Assembly: GCA_964418745.1 (NCBI GenBank)
Contig: CAYQMX010000002.1
Location: 1 to 64,000 of the forward strand
DNA: 64,000 nt
Direction: 5' to 3'
From: Scleromatobacter sp964418745
Lineage (GTDB): Bacteria > Pseudomonadota > Gammaproteobacteria > Burkholderiales > Burkholderiaceae_C
Within the stretch, counting starts at the first letter, position 1; each line of letters opens with the position of its first letter. The position numbers and the translations under genes were made by a program. Below are positions 41,463 to 49,315 of this stretch, piece after piece. Below the pieces are notes generated by a model. That model did no database searches and was not told where the DNA came from. It saw only the letters and a list, made by a program, of their open reading frames with translations.

Positions 41463-42671
41463 TCAGGCGCGTGCGTCGCGACGGGTGTCGGGCAGCAGGA
41501 TCGTGGCCACGCCCAGCAGCGGCAGCCAGGCGCACACGCGGTAGACGGTGGCGATGCTGGTGGCGTCGGCCAGCACGCCCAGCGCCGCGGCCCCGAGTCC
41601 GCCCATGCCGAACGCGAAGCCGAAGAACAGCCCCGAGACCGCGCCGACCTTGCCGGGAATCAGCTCCTGCGCGTAGACCAGGATCGCCGAGAACGCCGAC
41701 GACAGGATCAGGCCGATCAGGATCGTAAAGGTGGTCGTCCAGGCCAGGTCGACGTGGGGCAGCGCGAGCGCGAACGGCGCAACGCCCAGGATCGAGCCCC
41801 AGATCACCGGCTTGCGGCCGATGCGGTCGCCCAGCGGGCCGCCGATCAGGGTGCCGGCCGCCGCCGCGGCCAGGAACAGGAACAGGTGCATCTGCGCCGA
41901 CTGCACGCTCAGGCCGAACTTGCCGATCAGGTAGAACGTGTAGAAGCTGCTGATGCTGGCGATGTAGAAGTACTTGGAGAACACCAGCACGAGCAGCACC
42001 GCCACCGCGCCGGCCACCCGCGCGCGCGGCAGCGCGGCGGCGCGCGCGCGCGCGGCGGCGCGGGCCGCGACCACGCGGTTGGCTGCGTACCAGCGGCTGA
42101 CCTGCAGCAGGAGCACGATGCCCGCCAGCGCCACCAGCGCGAACCAGGCCAGGCTGGCCTTGCCGCGCGGCACGATGACGGCGGCGGCCACCAGCGGACC
42201 GAGCGCGCTGCCGGTGTTGCCGCCGACCTGGAACAGCGACTGCGCCAGGCCATGCTGGCCGCCCGAGGCCATGCGCGCCACGCGCGACGACTCGGGGTGG
42301 AAGATGGACGAGCCGGTGCCCACCAGCGCCGCGGCCACCAGCACCGACCCGAAGTCGGGCGACCAGGCGAGCAGCAGCAGGCCGACCAGCGTGAAGGTCA
42401 TGCCCGCCGGCAGCGACCACGGCACCGGCCGGCGGTCGGTGTACAGCCCCACCAGCGGCTGCAGCAGCGACGCGGTGAGCTGGTAGGTCAGCGTGATCAG
42501 GCCGATCTGCGTGAAGCTCAGCGCGAACTCGCCCTTGAGCACCGGGTAGATCGCCACGATCAGCGACTGCATCATGTCGTTGACCAGGTGGGCGGTGCTG
42601 ATCGCGCCGAGGACGCGAAACGAGGTGGCGCGCGGCGGCGCGGCGGGCAGGGTGGCGGCGGTCGACGACAT
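41463..42671 (-). CDS. MFS transporter, fosmidomycin-resistance (Fsr)-like
   Basis: A 402-residue, 12-span major facilitator. The N-terminus LGAISTAHLVNDMMQSLIVAIYPVLK and FSLVGLFLLA-type helices match the Fsr/RosA efflux group, with GSSIFHPESSRVARMASGGQHG in the loop between helices 4 and 5 and GDRIGRKPVIWGS after helix 8. An upstream in-frame ATG at 42716 would add 15 Pro/Arg-rich residues and lies inside a palindrome, so I prefer 42671. It is divergent from an araC gene, its probable regulator. Substrate unknown. Confidence 0.88.
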   Translation of the reverse strand: MSSTAATLPAAPPRATSFRVLGAISTAHLVNDMMQSLIVAIYPVLKGEFALSFTQIGLITLTYQLTASLLQPLVGLYTDRRPVPWSLPAGMTFTLVGLLLLAWSPDFGSVLVAAALVGTGSSIFHPESSRVARMASGGQHGLAQSLFQVGGNTGSALGPLVAAAVIVPRGKASLAWFALVALAGIVLLLQVSRWYAANRVVAARAAARARAAALPRARVAGAVAVLLVLVFSKYFYIASISSFYTFYLIGKFGLSVQSAQMHLFLFLAAAAAGTLIGGPLGDRIGRKPVIWGSILGVAPFALALPHVDLAWTTTFTILIGLILSSAFSAILVYAQELIPGKVGAVSGLFFGFAFGMGGLGAAALGVLADATSIATVYRVCAWLPLLGVATILLPDTRRDARA

Positions 42672-42705
42672 GGGCGGTCTGGGGCGGTGGCGATGCGGAC
42701 GGGCG

Positions 42706-42721
42706 ATGTTAGGCATAACAT
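42706..42721. promoter_or_regulatory. Palindrome in the MFS/araC divergent region
   Basis: ATGTTA and TAACAT flank GGCA, giving a perfect 16-bp inverted repeat in the only AT-rich patch between the divergent MFS and araC genes. The position suits an operator used by the AraC-type protein, although that family more often binds direct repeats. It could also overlap a promoter. Confidence 0.5.
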
Positions 42722-42776
42722 GTCGACCTGTCTCGCGCCATTCGGGCTCCGATCAGCGCGAAAAGGACATCGCCCC

Positions 42777-43562
42777 ATGCGCCGCTTCGACGCCTTCCTC
42801 AATCCCGACATCCTCGCCACGATCGACGCCAGCCCGCTGGCGGTGTTCACGCGCGCCACCGACTACCCCGAGGGCTACGTCGTCGACTGGCACGTGCACG
42901 CGCGCGGCCAGCTCGTCTATGCGGTGCACGGCGTGATGATGGTGGCCGCCGAGGGCGGCCAGTGGATCGTGCCGCCGACGCGGGCGATCTGGATGCCGGC
43001 CGGCGTCGCGCACCGCATCCGCTGCATCGGCGTGGTGCACATGCGCAGCCTGTACGTGCGCCCCGACGCCGCTCCGCACCTGCCCGCGCGCGCACAGGCG
43101 GTGGGCGTGTCCGCGCTGCTGCGCGAGCTGATCCTGGCGGCCACCGAGATCGAGCCGCCCTATGCGGCGGACTCGCGCGACGCCCGCCTGGTGCGCCTGC
43201 TGCTGGACGAACTGCACGCGCTGCCGGTGCTGCCCCTGCACCTGCCGCAGCCGGCTGACGCGCGGCTGCGGCGCATCTGCGGCCGCATCGCCGAGCAGCC
43301 CGACGACGCCTCGACGCTGGCGGACTGGGCCGCCACGCTGGGCATGGCCGACAAGACGATCCAGCGCCTGTTCGCGCGCGAGACCGGCATGACCTTCGGC
43401 CAGTGGCGCCAGCAGGCGCGCCTGCTGCACGGGCTGGAGCGACTGGCGGTCGGCGACAAGGTGGTCGACGTGGCGCTGGCGCTCGGCTACGACAGCCCCA
43501 GCGCGTTCGCGGCCATGTTCAAGCGCCAGTTCGGCCAGGCGCCCAGCGCGTTCTTCCGCTGA
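42777..43562 (+). CDS. AraC-family transcriptional regulator
   Basis: A 261-residue regulator with an N-terminal cupin sensor domain (VVDWHVHARGQLVYAVHGVMMV, GQWIVPPTRAIWMPAGVAHRI) and a C-terminal AraC double helix-turn-helix (STLADWAATLGMADKTIQRLF, VDVALALGYDSPSAFAAMFKRQFGQAPSAFFR in parts). This cupin-first subgroup typically controls an adjacent divergent MFS exporter, as here. Ligand unknown. Confidence 0.93.
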   Translation: MRRFDAFLNPDILATIDASPLAVFTRATDYPEGYVVDWHVHARGQLVYAVHGVMMVAAEGGQWIVPPTRAIWMPAGVAHRIRCIGVVHMRSLYVRPDAAPHLPARAQAVGVSALLRELILAATEIEPPYAADSRDARLVRLLLDELHALPVLPLHLPQPADARLRRICGRIAEQPDDASTLADWAATLGMADKTIQRLFARETGMTFGQWRQQARLLHGLERLAVGDKVVDVALALGYDSPSAFAAMFKRQFGQAPSAFFR

Positions 43563-43754
43563 CCGCGCGGTGGGGATTTCTCGACCCCTGCGTCGCGGCC
43601 TCCCGACTGCGCGCGCCGGCGCCGGTGCCGATATTCCCCGGGATCAACCGAAGGTTTCCCATGCAGTTCGTCGACCCGCGGGTCCGCACCCCACCGATGC
43701 CGGAGGCCGACGTGTTCGCACCGGCCCGGCGGCGCCCGACCCCATGAGCGCGTC

Positions 43755-44159
43755 GTGAGGGCCATCGCGTACGTCAGTGCCGCGATCCCGAACCTGGACG
43801 GCCGCAAGCTCGATGACATCGTCGCGGAGTCGCGCCGGCTCAACGCGCTGCACGGCATCACCGGCGTGCTGCTGCATTGCGACGGCAGCTTCATGCAGTA
43901 CATCGAGGGCGACGCGCAAGCGGTCGGGGAGACCTTCGCGCGCATCCGCGCCAGCAGCAGCCACAGCCGGGTCTACGAGTTGCTGGACCAGGCCATCGTT
44001 GAGCGCGAATTCACCGACTGGACGATGGGCTTCGCGCAATCCCAGCGCGGGGAATTCGCCGGCATCGCCGGCGCGCGCTGGCGCGACCTGGCGGGCGAGG
44101 GGCCGGGACTGGCCCTGCTGCGCACGTTCTGGGCCTCGTCGCGCTGCGCCGAGGGTTGA
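43755..44159 (+). CDS. Short BLUF-domain blue-light photoreceptor
   Basis: A 134-residue single-domain flavin sensor starting at GTG 43755. The residues that define BLUF photochemistry are all in register with AppA. Tyr6, Asn30 and Gln48 match Tyr21, Asn45 and Gln63, and Trp89 and Met91 match Trp104 and Met106. The block ESRRLNALHGITGVLLHCDG and SFMQYIEGDAQAV are typical. BLUF proteins bind FAD and shift hydrogen bonding on blue light. There is no attached output domain, so it must signal through a partner. The 190-bp gap before it has no clear promoter. Confidence 0.9.
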   Translation: MRAIAYVSAAIPNLDGRKLDDIVAESRRLNALHGITGVLLHCDGSFMQYIEGDAQAVGETFARIRASSSHSRVYELLDQAIVEREFTDWTMGFAQSQRGEFAGIAGARWRDLAGEGPGLALLRTFWASSRCAEG

Positions 44160-44493
44160 GCCCGACGCCGCGGGCCTGGCCCGATTCGACGGTTCCGGTC
44201 GGCGCCCGTGCGGCTTCGCCGCGCGATTTCCCCGCGCGTTGCGCCAAGAAATGCACCCTCTGGCCCGCCACGTCGATGGCGCCGCCCTGTTCGCCGAACC
44301 AGGGGATGCGACATTCGACGAGGGGCGGCAAGTTCCCGGAACGCTCGCTGGCGCGATCCTTGCGTCGCCGAGCGACATCGACGATCGCCCCGCGCCTGCG
44401 CAATCGCGCGCGGAACCTCACACACTGTCCCGGGACATCATGGAACGAACGCTCGGGAATCGCTGGAATCCATCGGCACAAGGTCGTTCAACA
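44160..44493 (+). other. Non-coding gap between BLUF and oxygenase genes
   Basis: A 334-bp stretch with open frames but no recognisable protein. Upstream in-frame starts of the oxygenase (such as ATG 44440) reach into it; they give residues unlike the family and codon use unlike the neighbours. The last 100 bp are AT-richer and may hold a promoter. I see no inverted repeat or -35/-10 pair that stands out. Confidence 0.35.
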
Positions 44494-45351
44494 ATGACAG
44501 AAGCAGAGACCGGCGAACTGCCGCCCCGTGCGGCGGACTACGTGGTCATCCGGGGCAGGCGGCTTCCGCTCGGCGAATGCGTCGACCAGAAGCTGTTCGA
44601 TCCTGCCTACCTCGCGCACCTGCGCCAGGAGTTCCTCGACGCCCAGCCGTTCGAGCATCTCGTCGTCGACGGCTGGTTCAACCCGGTGCTCCTGCAACTG
44701 GTGCACGAGGAGTTCGACCTGTTCGATGCGCGGGGCTGGAAGACGGTCGCCGGCGACCACGAGCTGACGCGGCGGTCGTTGCCCGACAGCCGGCACGGCC
44801 CGGCCTGCGAGATCTACTTCGGCATCGTCAATTCGGGCTGGTTCCTCGACCTGATCGCCGCCATCACCGGCTCCGAAGAACTCCTGCCCGACCCGAAGCT
44901 CTACGGGGGCGGCCTGCACGAGACGCCGGCCGGCGGCATGTTCCACGTCCATCGGGACTTCGATCTCCATGTCCGCCACGGGCTCGACAACAAGATGGTG
45001 TTCATCACCTATCTCAACCCCGGCTGGCAGCCGGCGTGGGGATCGGCCCTCGAACTCTGGAACACACGCGAGCGGGTGCGAACGATCCAGCCGGAATTCG
45101 GCACGTCCGTGCTGCTGCAGCACGGGCCGAAGAGCTACCACGGCCATCCGCAGCCGATGACCGCGCCCGACGGGCGGACGCGCCGATCGGTGGCGTGCTA
45201 CTACTACCAGAACCGGCATGCGGAGGTGCAGCGCAAGAAGCGGATCTCGAGCATCTTCCTGTTCCCGAACCGCTACCCGAGGCTGAGCCGCACGGCGCGG
45301 CGCTGGCTGCCGCCTGTCCTCTACGAAGCCATCAAGAAGCTCGTCAAATAG
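44494..45351 (+). CDS. 2-oxoglutarate/Fe(II)-dependent oxygenase (prolyl-hydroxylase-like)
   Basis: A 285-residue putative dioxygenase. The iron-binding HxD is in GGMFHVHRDFDLH, followed by FITYLNPGWQPAWGSALELW, a block typical of the P4Hc-like group, the second His in SYHGHPQP, and an Arg (TRRSVACYYY) placed to bind 2-oxoglutarate. Related proteins hydroxylate proteins, sugars or small molecules; the substrate is unknown. The N-terminus has a region FEHLVVDGWFNPVLLQLVHEEF common in this group. Start ATG 44494 is chosen by family pattern; 44440 is possible. Confidence 0.82.
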   Translation: MTEAETGELPPRAADYVVIRGRRLPLGECVDQKLFDPAYLAHLRQEFLDAQPFEHLVVDGWFNPVLLQLVHEEFDLFDARGWKTVAGDHELTRRSLPDSRHGPACEIYFGIVNSGWFLDLIAAITGSEELLPDPKLYGGGLHETPAGGMFHVHRDFDLHVRHGLDNKMVFITYLNPGWQPAWGSALELWNTRERVRTIQPEFGTSVLLQHGPKSYHGHPQPMTAPDGRTRRSVACYYYQNRHAEVQRKKRISSIFLFPNRYPRLSRTARRWLPPVLYEAIKKLVK

Positions 45352-45431
45352 GCGGCGGCCGTCGTGGATGGCAGGCCGTGCGGGCCCCTGGACGGCCGCC
45401 ATGCCGCGTGCGCGCTAGAATCGCGGTCGCT

Positions 45432-45505
45432 GCGGGTGTAGTTCAATGGTAGAACGGCAGCTTCCCAAGCTTCATACGTGGGTTCGATTCCCATCACCCG
45501 CTCCA
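45432..45505 (+). tRNA. tRNA-Gly, anticodon CCC
   Basis: A 74-nt cloverleaf including encoded CCA. The acceptor arms GCGGGTG and CACCCGC pair perfectly. The D arm is GTTC-AATGGTA-GAAC, the anticodon loop TTCCCAA gives CCC, and the T arm is GTGGG-TTCGATT-CCCAT. The anticodon stem GCAGC/GCTTC has one C-T mismatch at positions 28-42. A -10-like TAGAAT lies 11 bp upstream. A hairpin (CGCCCGG and CCGGGCG, 45512-45531) follows directly and may mark the transcript end. Confidence 0.95.
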
Positions 45506-45646
45506 GCGCCGCGCCCGGCTCCCACCGGGCGTGTTGCATTCCGGGACACTCCGGGCCCGCGTTGCAGGGCCCGTCTTCAGTGTTTCCATGACTGTGCACC
45601 GCAGCAAAGCTGGGGCATCATCGTTACAACTCAACGTTGGCACCCC

Positions 45647-46540
45647 ATGGGAAATCCCTACCAGGTCATCTGCCTCAGTGCCGCCGCGCCGGACCTGTTC
45701 ACGTCGTCCTATGGGCCGTTCGTGGTCAACGCGTGCCACCGCCTGGCGGAGGTGGGCGATGCGCTGCACAACGGACCGTGCGACGCGCTCCTGGTGGAGG
45801 TGCGCACGCCGGCCGACTACGACAGGCTGCTCGCCTGGCCGGGCTTCGCGCATGCGGTGATGGATTCGGCCGTGGTGGTCGTCGCGCCCGAGCCGACGCC
45901 GGCGCAGTGCATCAAGCTGCTGCAGATGGGCGTGCAGGACGTGCTGGCCAAGCGCCACGCCGGCGACGACTCGCTGGGCCGCGTGCTGCGGGTGGCCATC
46001 GAGCGCAAGCGCATGGACGCCAGCGCCAAGCGCGCGTTCAGCACCGACCTGACCACCGGCCTGCCCACGCACGCCCAGTTGCTGGAGCACATGACCCATC
46101 TGCTGGCGCTGCGCGAGCGCGAGCCGGCGGCCATGGCGCTGATCGTGCTGCGGCTCGAAGGCTTTCGCGCGGCCGAACTGGCGCTCGGCGTCGAGGCGGC
46201 CAACGTCCTGCGCCGCAAGGCCGCGGTGCGGTTGCGCGCGGCGCTGCGCGCGAGCGACGTCGTCGCCTCGCTGGGCAGCGACATGTACGGCGTGCTGCTG
46301 GCCTGGATCGACGCCGAGTCCGATGCCGATGGCGTCGCGCGCAAGCTGCTGGCCTCGCTCAGGCAGCCCTTCAACGTTGCCGGCCAGGACCTGCCGGTGA
46401 TGGGCACCGTGGGCATCGGCCAGTACCCTGCCCATGGCAAGGACGCCGCGTCGCTGATGCGCCGTGCGGTGGGCCAGGCCTCCAACGGCAACGTGTCCGA
46501 GCTCGGACACGTGATCGCCGGCGCCGCCAACGACGAGTGA
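45647..46540 (+). CDS. Degenerate GGDEF-domain protein with receiver-like N-terminus
   Basis: A 297-residue protein. Residues 1-120 look like a receiver domain without the usual phospho-acceptor pattern. Residues 130-295 follow the diguanylate cyclase fold: DLTTGLPTHAQLLEHM at 134, ALIVLRLEGFRAAELALG, then a GGDEF position reading GSDMY (210-214), and SLMRRAVGQAS at the end. With the Glu and second Gly lost it should not make c-di-GMP, and may act as a binding or regulatory protein. It begins 140 bp after the tRNA. The partner is unknown. Confidence 0.75.
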   Translation: MGNPYQVICLSAAAPDLFTSSYGPFVVNACHRLAEVGDALHNGPCDALLVEVRTPADYDRLLAWPGFAHAVMDSAVVVVAPEPTPAQCIKLLQMGVQDVLAKRHAGDDSLGRVLRVAIERKRMDASAKRAFSTDLTTGLPTHAQLLEHMTHLLALREREPAAMALIVLRLEGFRAAELALGVEAANVLRRKAAVRLRAALRASDVVASLGSDMYGVLLAWIDAESDADGVARKLLASLRQPFNVAGQDLPVMGTVGIGQYPAHGKDAASLMRRAVGQASNGNVSELGHVIAGAANDE

Positions 46541-46562
46541 TGGCCGGCGTGGCCCCCGACCG

Positions 46563-47618
46563 TCAGGGGCCCGGCGGCTTGCGCAGCACGGTGGGAGGCC
46601 GGCGGGCGCGCCACGCGAAAGCGGCGACGGTCGCCGCCAGCGCCAGTGCGGCCACGGCGATCCACCCCCATGGCAGGCCCTCGTCCTCGGGCGCGGCCGC
46701 AGGGGCCGACGCCGCGACGGCCGTGAACGGATTGAAGCCGCCTTCGCCCGGATCGCTGGCCGGCGCCGACGGCGCGCCGGCCGCGGCGCGGACGGCCAGA
46801 GATGCCGGCGGAACGATGCCCGTGGCGCCGCCGCCGTAGGCCAGCACCCAGTGGTCGACAGCCCATTCGACGCGCAGGTCCTCGCCGTCGCTGTTGTCGT
46901 CGAGCGGCTTGCGCTGCAGCACCGCCGGTGCGACGGCCGTCATCGCCCACAGCTCGGCCCCGGGCCGGGCGCCGTGCACGGCCACCGCCACCGCGGCCGT
47001 GCCGTCGGTGGCGGCGGCCAGGCTGGTGGCGGTGGAGGCGTCGGCGTCGGCGGGGCGCTGCCAGACGCCGCCCTGGCCGAAGGCGCGATCGAGCGAACCG
47101 TCGGCATTCAGGTGGAACACGGCGGCGCGCGGCGTCGCCGCGCCCGTGGCCTCGCCGGCCACCAGCACCGAGCCGTCGGCCAGCGGCAGCAGGTCGTTGG
47201 GCTTGATCGCGATGCCGGCGGGCGCCAGCTGCAGCTTGCCCTGCACGCCCCAGTGCACGTCGGGGTTGCCGTCGGCCTGGAAGCGGGCGACAACGGGCTG
47301 CGGCTGGTTGCCGGCGAGCGTGGCGCCCACCATCCAGGTGCGGCGCGCGGCGTCGACGCGCACGCTGGCCGGCGCGTCGTTGCCGGCGCCGAGCGTGAAG
47401 GCGGTCTGGCCGTTGCGGCCGAAGCGCTCGTCGGGGCGGGTGCCCTCGATGAGGTGCTTGAGCAGGAAGTCGTTGGCGTCGGGCTGTGGGTCCTCGTTGA
47501 CGGCCCACACCTCGTGCGTGTCGCGCACCGCGAGCGAGCCCGCGTGCGCGGGCGCGGCCGCCGCACCGAGCAGGGCGAGGGCCGCCGCTGCCGCGCCCGC
47601 CGCGCGGTGCCGGCTCAT
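46563..47618 (-). CDS. Exported delta-60-repeat-like protein with C-terminal membrane anchor
   Basis: A 351-residue protein with a Sec signal peptide (about 1-26, ending AAPAHA). The central part has repeats of the delta-60 type (LLKHLIEGTRPDERFGRNGQ, RFQADGNPDVHWGVQGKLQL, HLNADGSLDRAFGQGGVWQR), each with the DGxxDxxFGxxG pattern. After a Pro/Ala linker comes one transmembrane segment (about 318-335) and a short basic tail. It probably sits on the periplasmic face of the inner membrane. Its ATG overlaps the gabD stop by 4 bp, so it is coupled to gabD. Function unknown. Confidence 0.7.
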   Translation of the reverse strand: MSRHRAAGAAAAALALLGAAAAPAHAGSLAVRDTHEVWAVNEDPQPDANDFLLKHLIEGTRPDERFGRNGQTAFTLGAGNDAPASVRVDAARRTWMVGATLAGNQPQPVVARFQADGNPDVHWGVQGKLQLAPAGIAIKPNDLLPLADGSVLVAGEATGAATPRAAVFHLNADGSLDRAFGQGGVWQRPADADASTATSLAAATDGTAAVAVAVHGARPGAELWAMTAVAPAVLQRKPLDDNSDGEDLRVEWAVDHWVLAYGGGATGIVPPASLAVRAAAGAPSAPASDPGEGGFNPFTAVAASAPAAAPEDEGLPWGWIAVAALALAATVAAFAWRARRPPTVLRKPPGP

Positions 47619-49093
47619 TTCTGGATGTCGCCCAGGCAGAGGTACTTCACCTCGACGTAGTCCTCGATGCCCTGGTGCGAGCCCTCGCGGCCCAGGCCCG
47701 ACTGCTTGACGCCGCCGAACGGCACCTCGGCCACCGAGATCAGGCCCGTGTTGATGCCCACCATGCCGTACTCCAGCGCCTCGCCGACGCGGAAGATGCG
47801 GCCCACGTCGCGGCTGTAGAAGTAGCTGGCGAGACCGAACTCGGTGTCGTTGGCCAGCGCGATGGCCTCGGCCTCGGTCTTGAACTTCATCACCGGAGCC
47901 AGCGGGCCGAAGGTTTCCTCGCGCGTGCACAGCATGTCGGACGACACGTCGGCCAGCACCGTCGGCGTGAAGAAGCGCTCGTCGATGCGCTCGCCGCCGA
48001 CCACCACGCGGGCGCCCTTGGCGAGCGCGTCGGCGATGTGCGATTCCACCTTCGCGATGGCGTTGGCGTCGATCATCGGGCCCTGGTTGATGCCGGGCTC
48101 GAAGCCGTTGCCCACCTTGATGCCGCGCGCCTTCTCGGCCAGGCGGGCGATGAAGGTGTCGTAAACGCCTTCCTGCACGTACATGCGGTTGGCGCACACG
48201 CAGGTCTGGCCGGCGTTGCGGTACTTGGAGACCATCGCGCCCTCGACGGCGGAGTCGATGTCGGCGTCGTCGAAGACGATGAACGGCGCGTTGCCGCCCA
48301 GCTCCAGCGACAGCTTCTTGACGGTGGGCGCGCACTGCTTCATCAGGATGCGGCCGACCTCGGTGGAGCCGGTGAACGACAGGTGGCGCACCACGTCGGA
48401 AGCGCACAGCGCGTTGCCCACCAGGATGGAGTTGGCGCCGTCGGCGCTGACGACGTTGAGCACGCCCGCGGGCATGCCGGCGCGCTGCGCGAGCTCGGCC
48501 AGCGCGAGCGCCGACAGCGGCGTCTGCTCGGCCGGCTTGATGACCACCGGGCAGCCGGCGGCCAGCGCCGGCGCCACCTTGCGCGTGATCATCGCGATGG
48601 GGAAGTTCCACGGCGTGATGGCCGCGCACACGCCCACCGGCTGCTTGAGCACGAGGTAGCGCTTGCCGTTGTCGGTCGACGGAATGGTCTCGCCGTAGAC
48701 GCGCTTGGCCTCCTCGGCGAACCACTCGATGAAGCTGGCGCCGTAGACGACCTCGCCGCGCGCCTCGGCCAGCGGCTTGCCCTGCTCGGCGGTGAGGATG
48801 CGCGCCAGGTCGTCGGCGTTGGCCACGATCAGCGCGAACCACTTCATCAGCACCGCGTGGCGTTCCTTGGCGGTCTTGGCGCGCCAGGCCGGCCAGGCCT
48901 TGTCGGCGGCGGCGATGGCGGCCTCGGCCTCGGCCGCGCCGAGGTTGGCCACGTCGGCCAGCTTCAGGCCGGTGGCCGGGTCGACGACGTCGAAGCGCGT
49001 CGCGCCGGCGATCCATTCGCCGCCGATCAGCGCGTCGGTCTTGAGCAGGCCCGCGTCGGCGAGCGTGGCGATGGGGGAAGTCTTCATGTCCAT
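47615..49093 (-). CDS. gabD: Succinate-semialdehyde dehydrogenase (NADP+), GabD
   Basis: A 492-residue aldehyde dehydrogenase converting succinate semialdehyde to succinate, the second step of GABA breakdown. The catalytic pieces are ITPWNFPIAMITRK, SFTGSTEVGR, Glu264 in LSLELGGNAP, and Cys298 in GQTCVCANR. Cys300 beside it resembles the redox pair known in some SSADHs. The C-terminal block EVPFGGVKQSGLGREGSHQGIEDY is typical. It lies 222 bp downstream of gabT on the same strand and has an AGGAGAT site before its ATG. Confidence 0.95.
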   Translation of the reverse strand: MDMKTSPIATLADAGLLKTDALIGGEWIAGATRFDVVDPATGLKLADVANLGAAEAEAAIAAADKAWPAWRAKTAKERHAVLMKWFALIVANADDLARILTAEQGKPLAEARGEVVYGASFIEWFAEEAKRVYGETIPSTDNGKRYLVLKQPVGVCAAITPWNFPIAMITRKVAPALAAGCPVVIKPAEQTPLSALALAELAQRAGMPAGVLNVVSADGANSILVGNALCASDVVRHLSFTGSTEVGRILMKQCAPTVKKLSLELGGNAPFIVFDDADIDSAVEGAMVSKYRNAGQTCVCANRMYVQEGVYDTFIARLAEKARGIKVGNGFEPGINQGPMIDANAIAKVESHIADALAKGARVVVGGERIDERFFTPTVLADVSSDMLCTREETFGPLAPVMKFKTEAEAIALANDTEFGLASYFYSRDVGRIFRVGEALEYGMVGINTGLISVAEVPFGGVKQSGLGREGSHQGIEDYVEVKYLCLGDIQK

Positions 49094-49315
49094 TCGAATC
49101 TCCTGGGGCCCGGGCGCCGCCGGCGGGCGGGCGCACCGTGGGTGGCCTGTGCTGGCGCAACTCTACCCGCTGCGGGCACGCGCCCGCTCGGGCGACGGGC
49201 CGGATCGGCCCGGATCAATGCAACGAAAGGAAAGGCCGCCGGGCGCACGGGGGGCGCGTACGGCGGCCGGCGGCTCTTCAAGGGATGTCGGCGCTCGCTC
49301 GCGGGCGACCGTGGC

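Noticed and set aside
44250..44493. Extended N-terminus for the 2-oxoglutarate oxygenase
   Set aside because: The extra residues do not look like the family and codon use changes; ATG 44494 is better.
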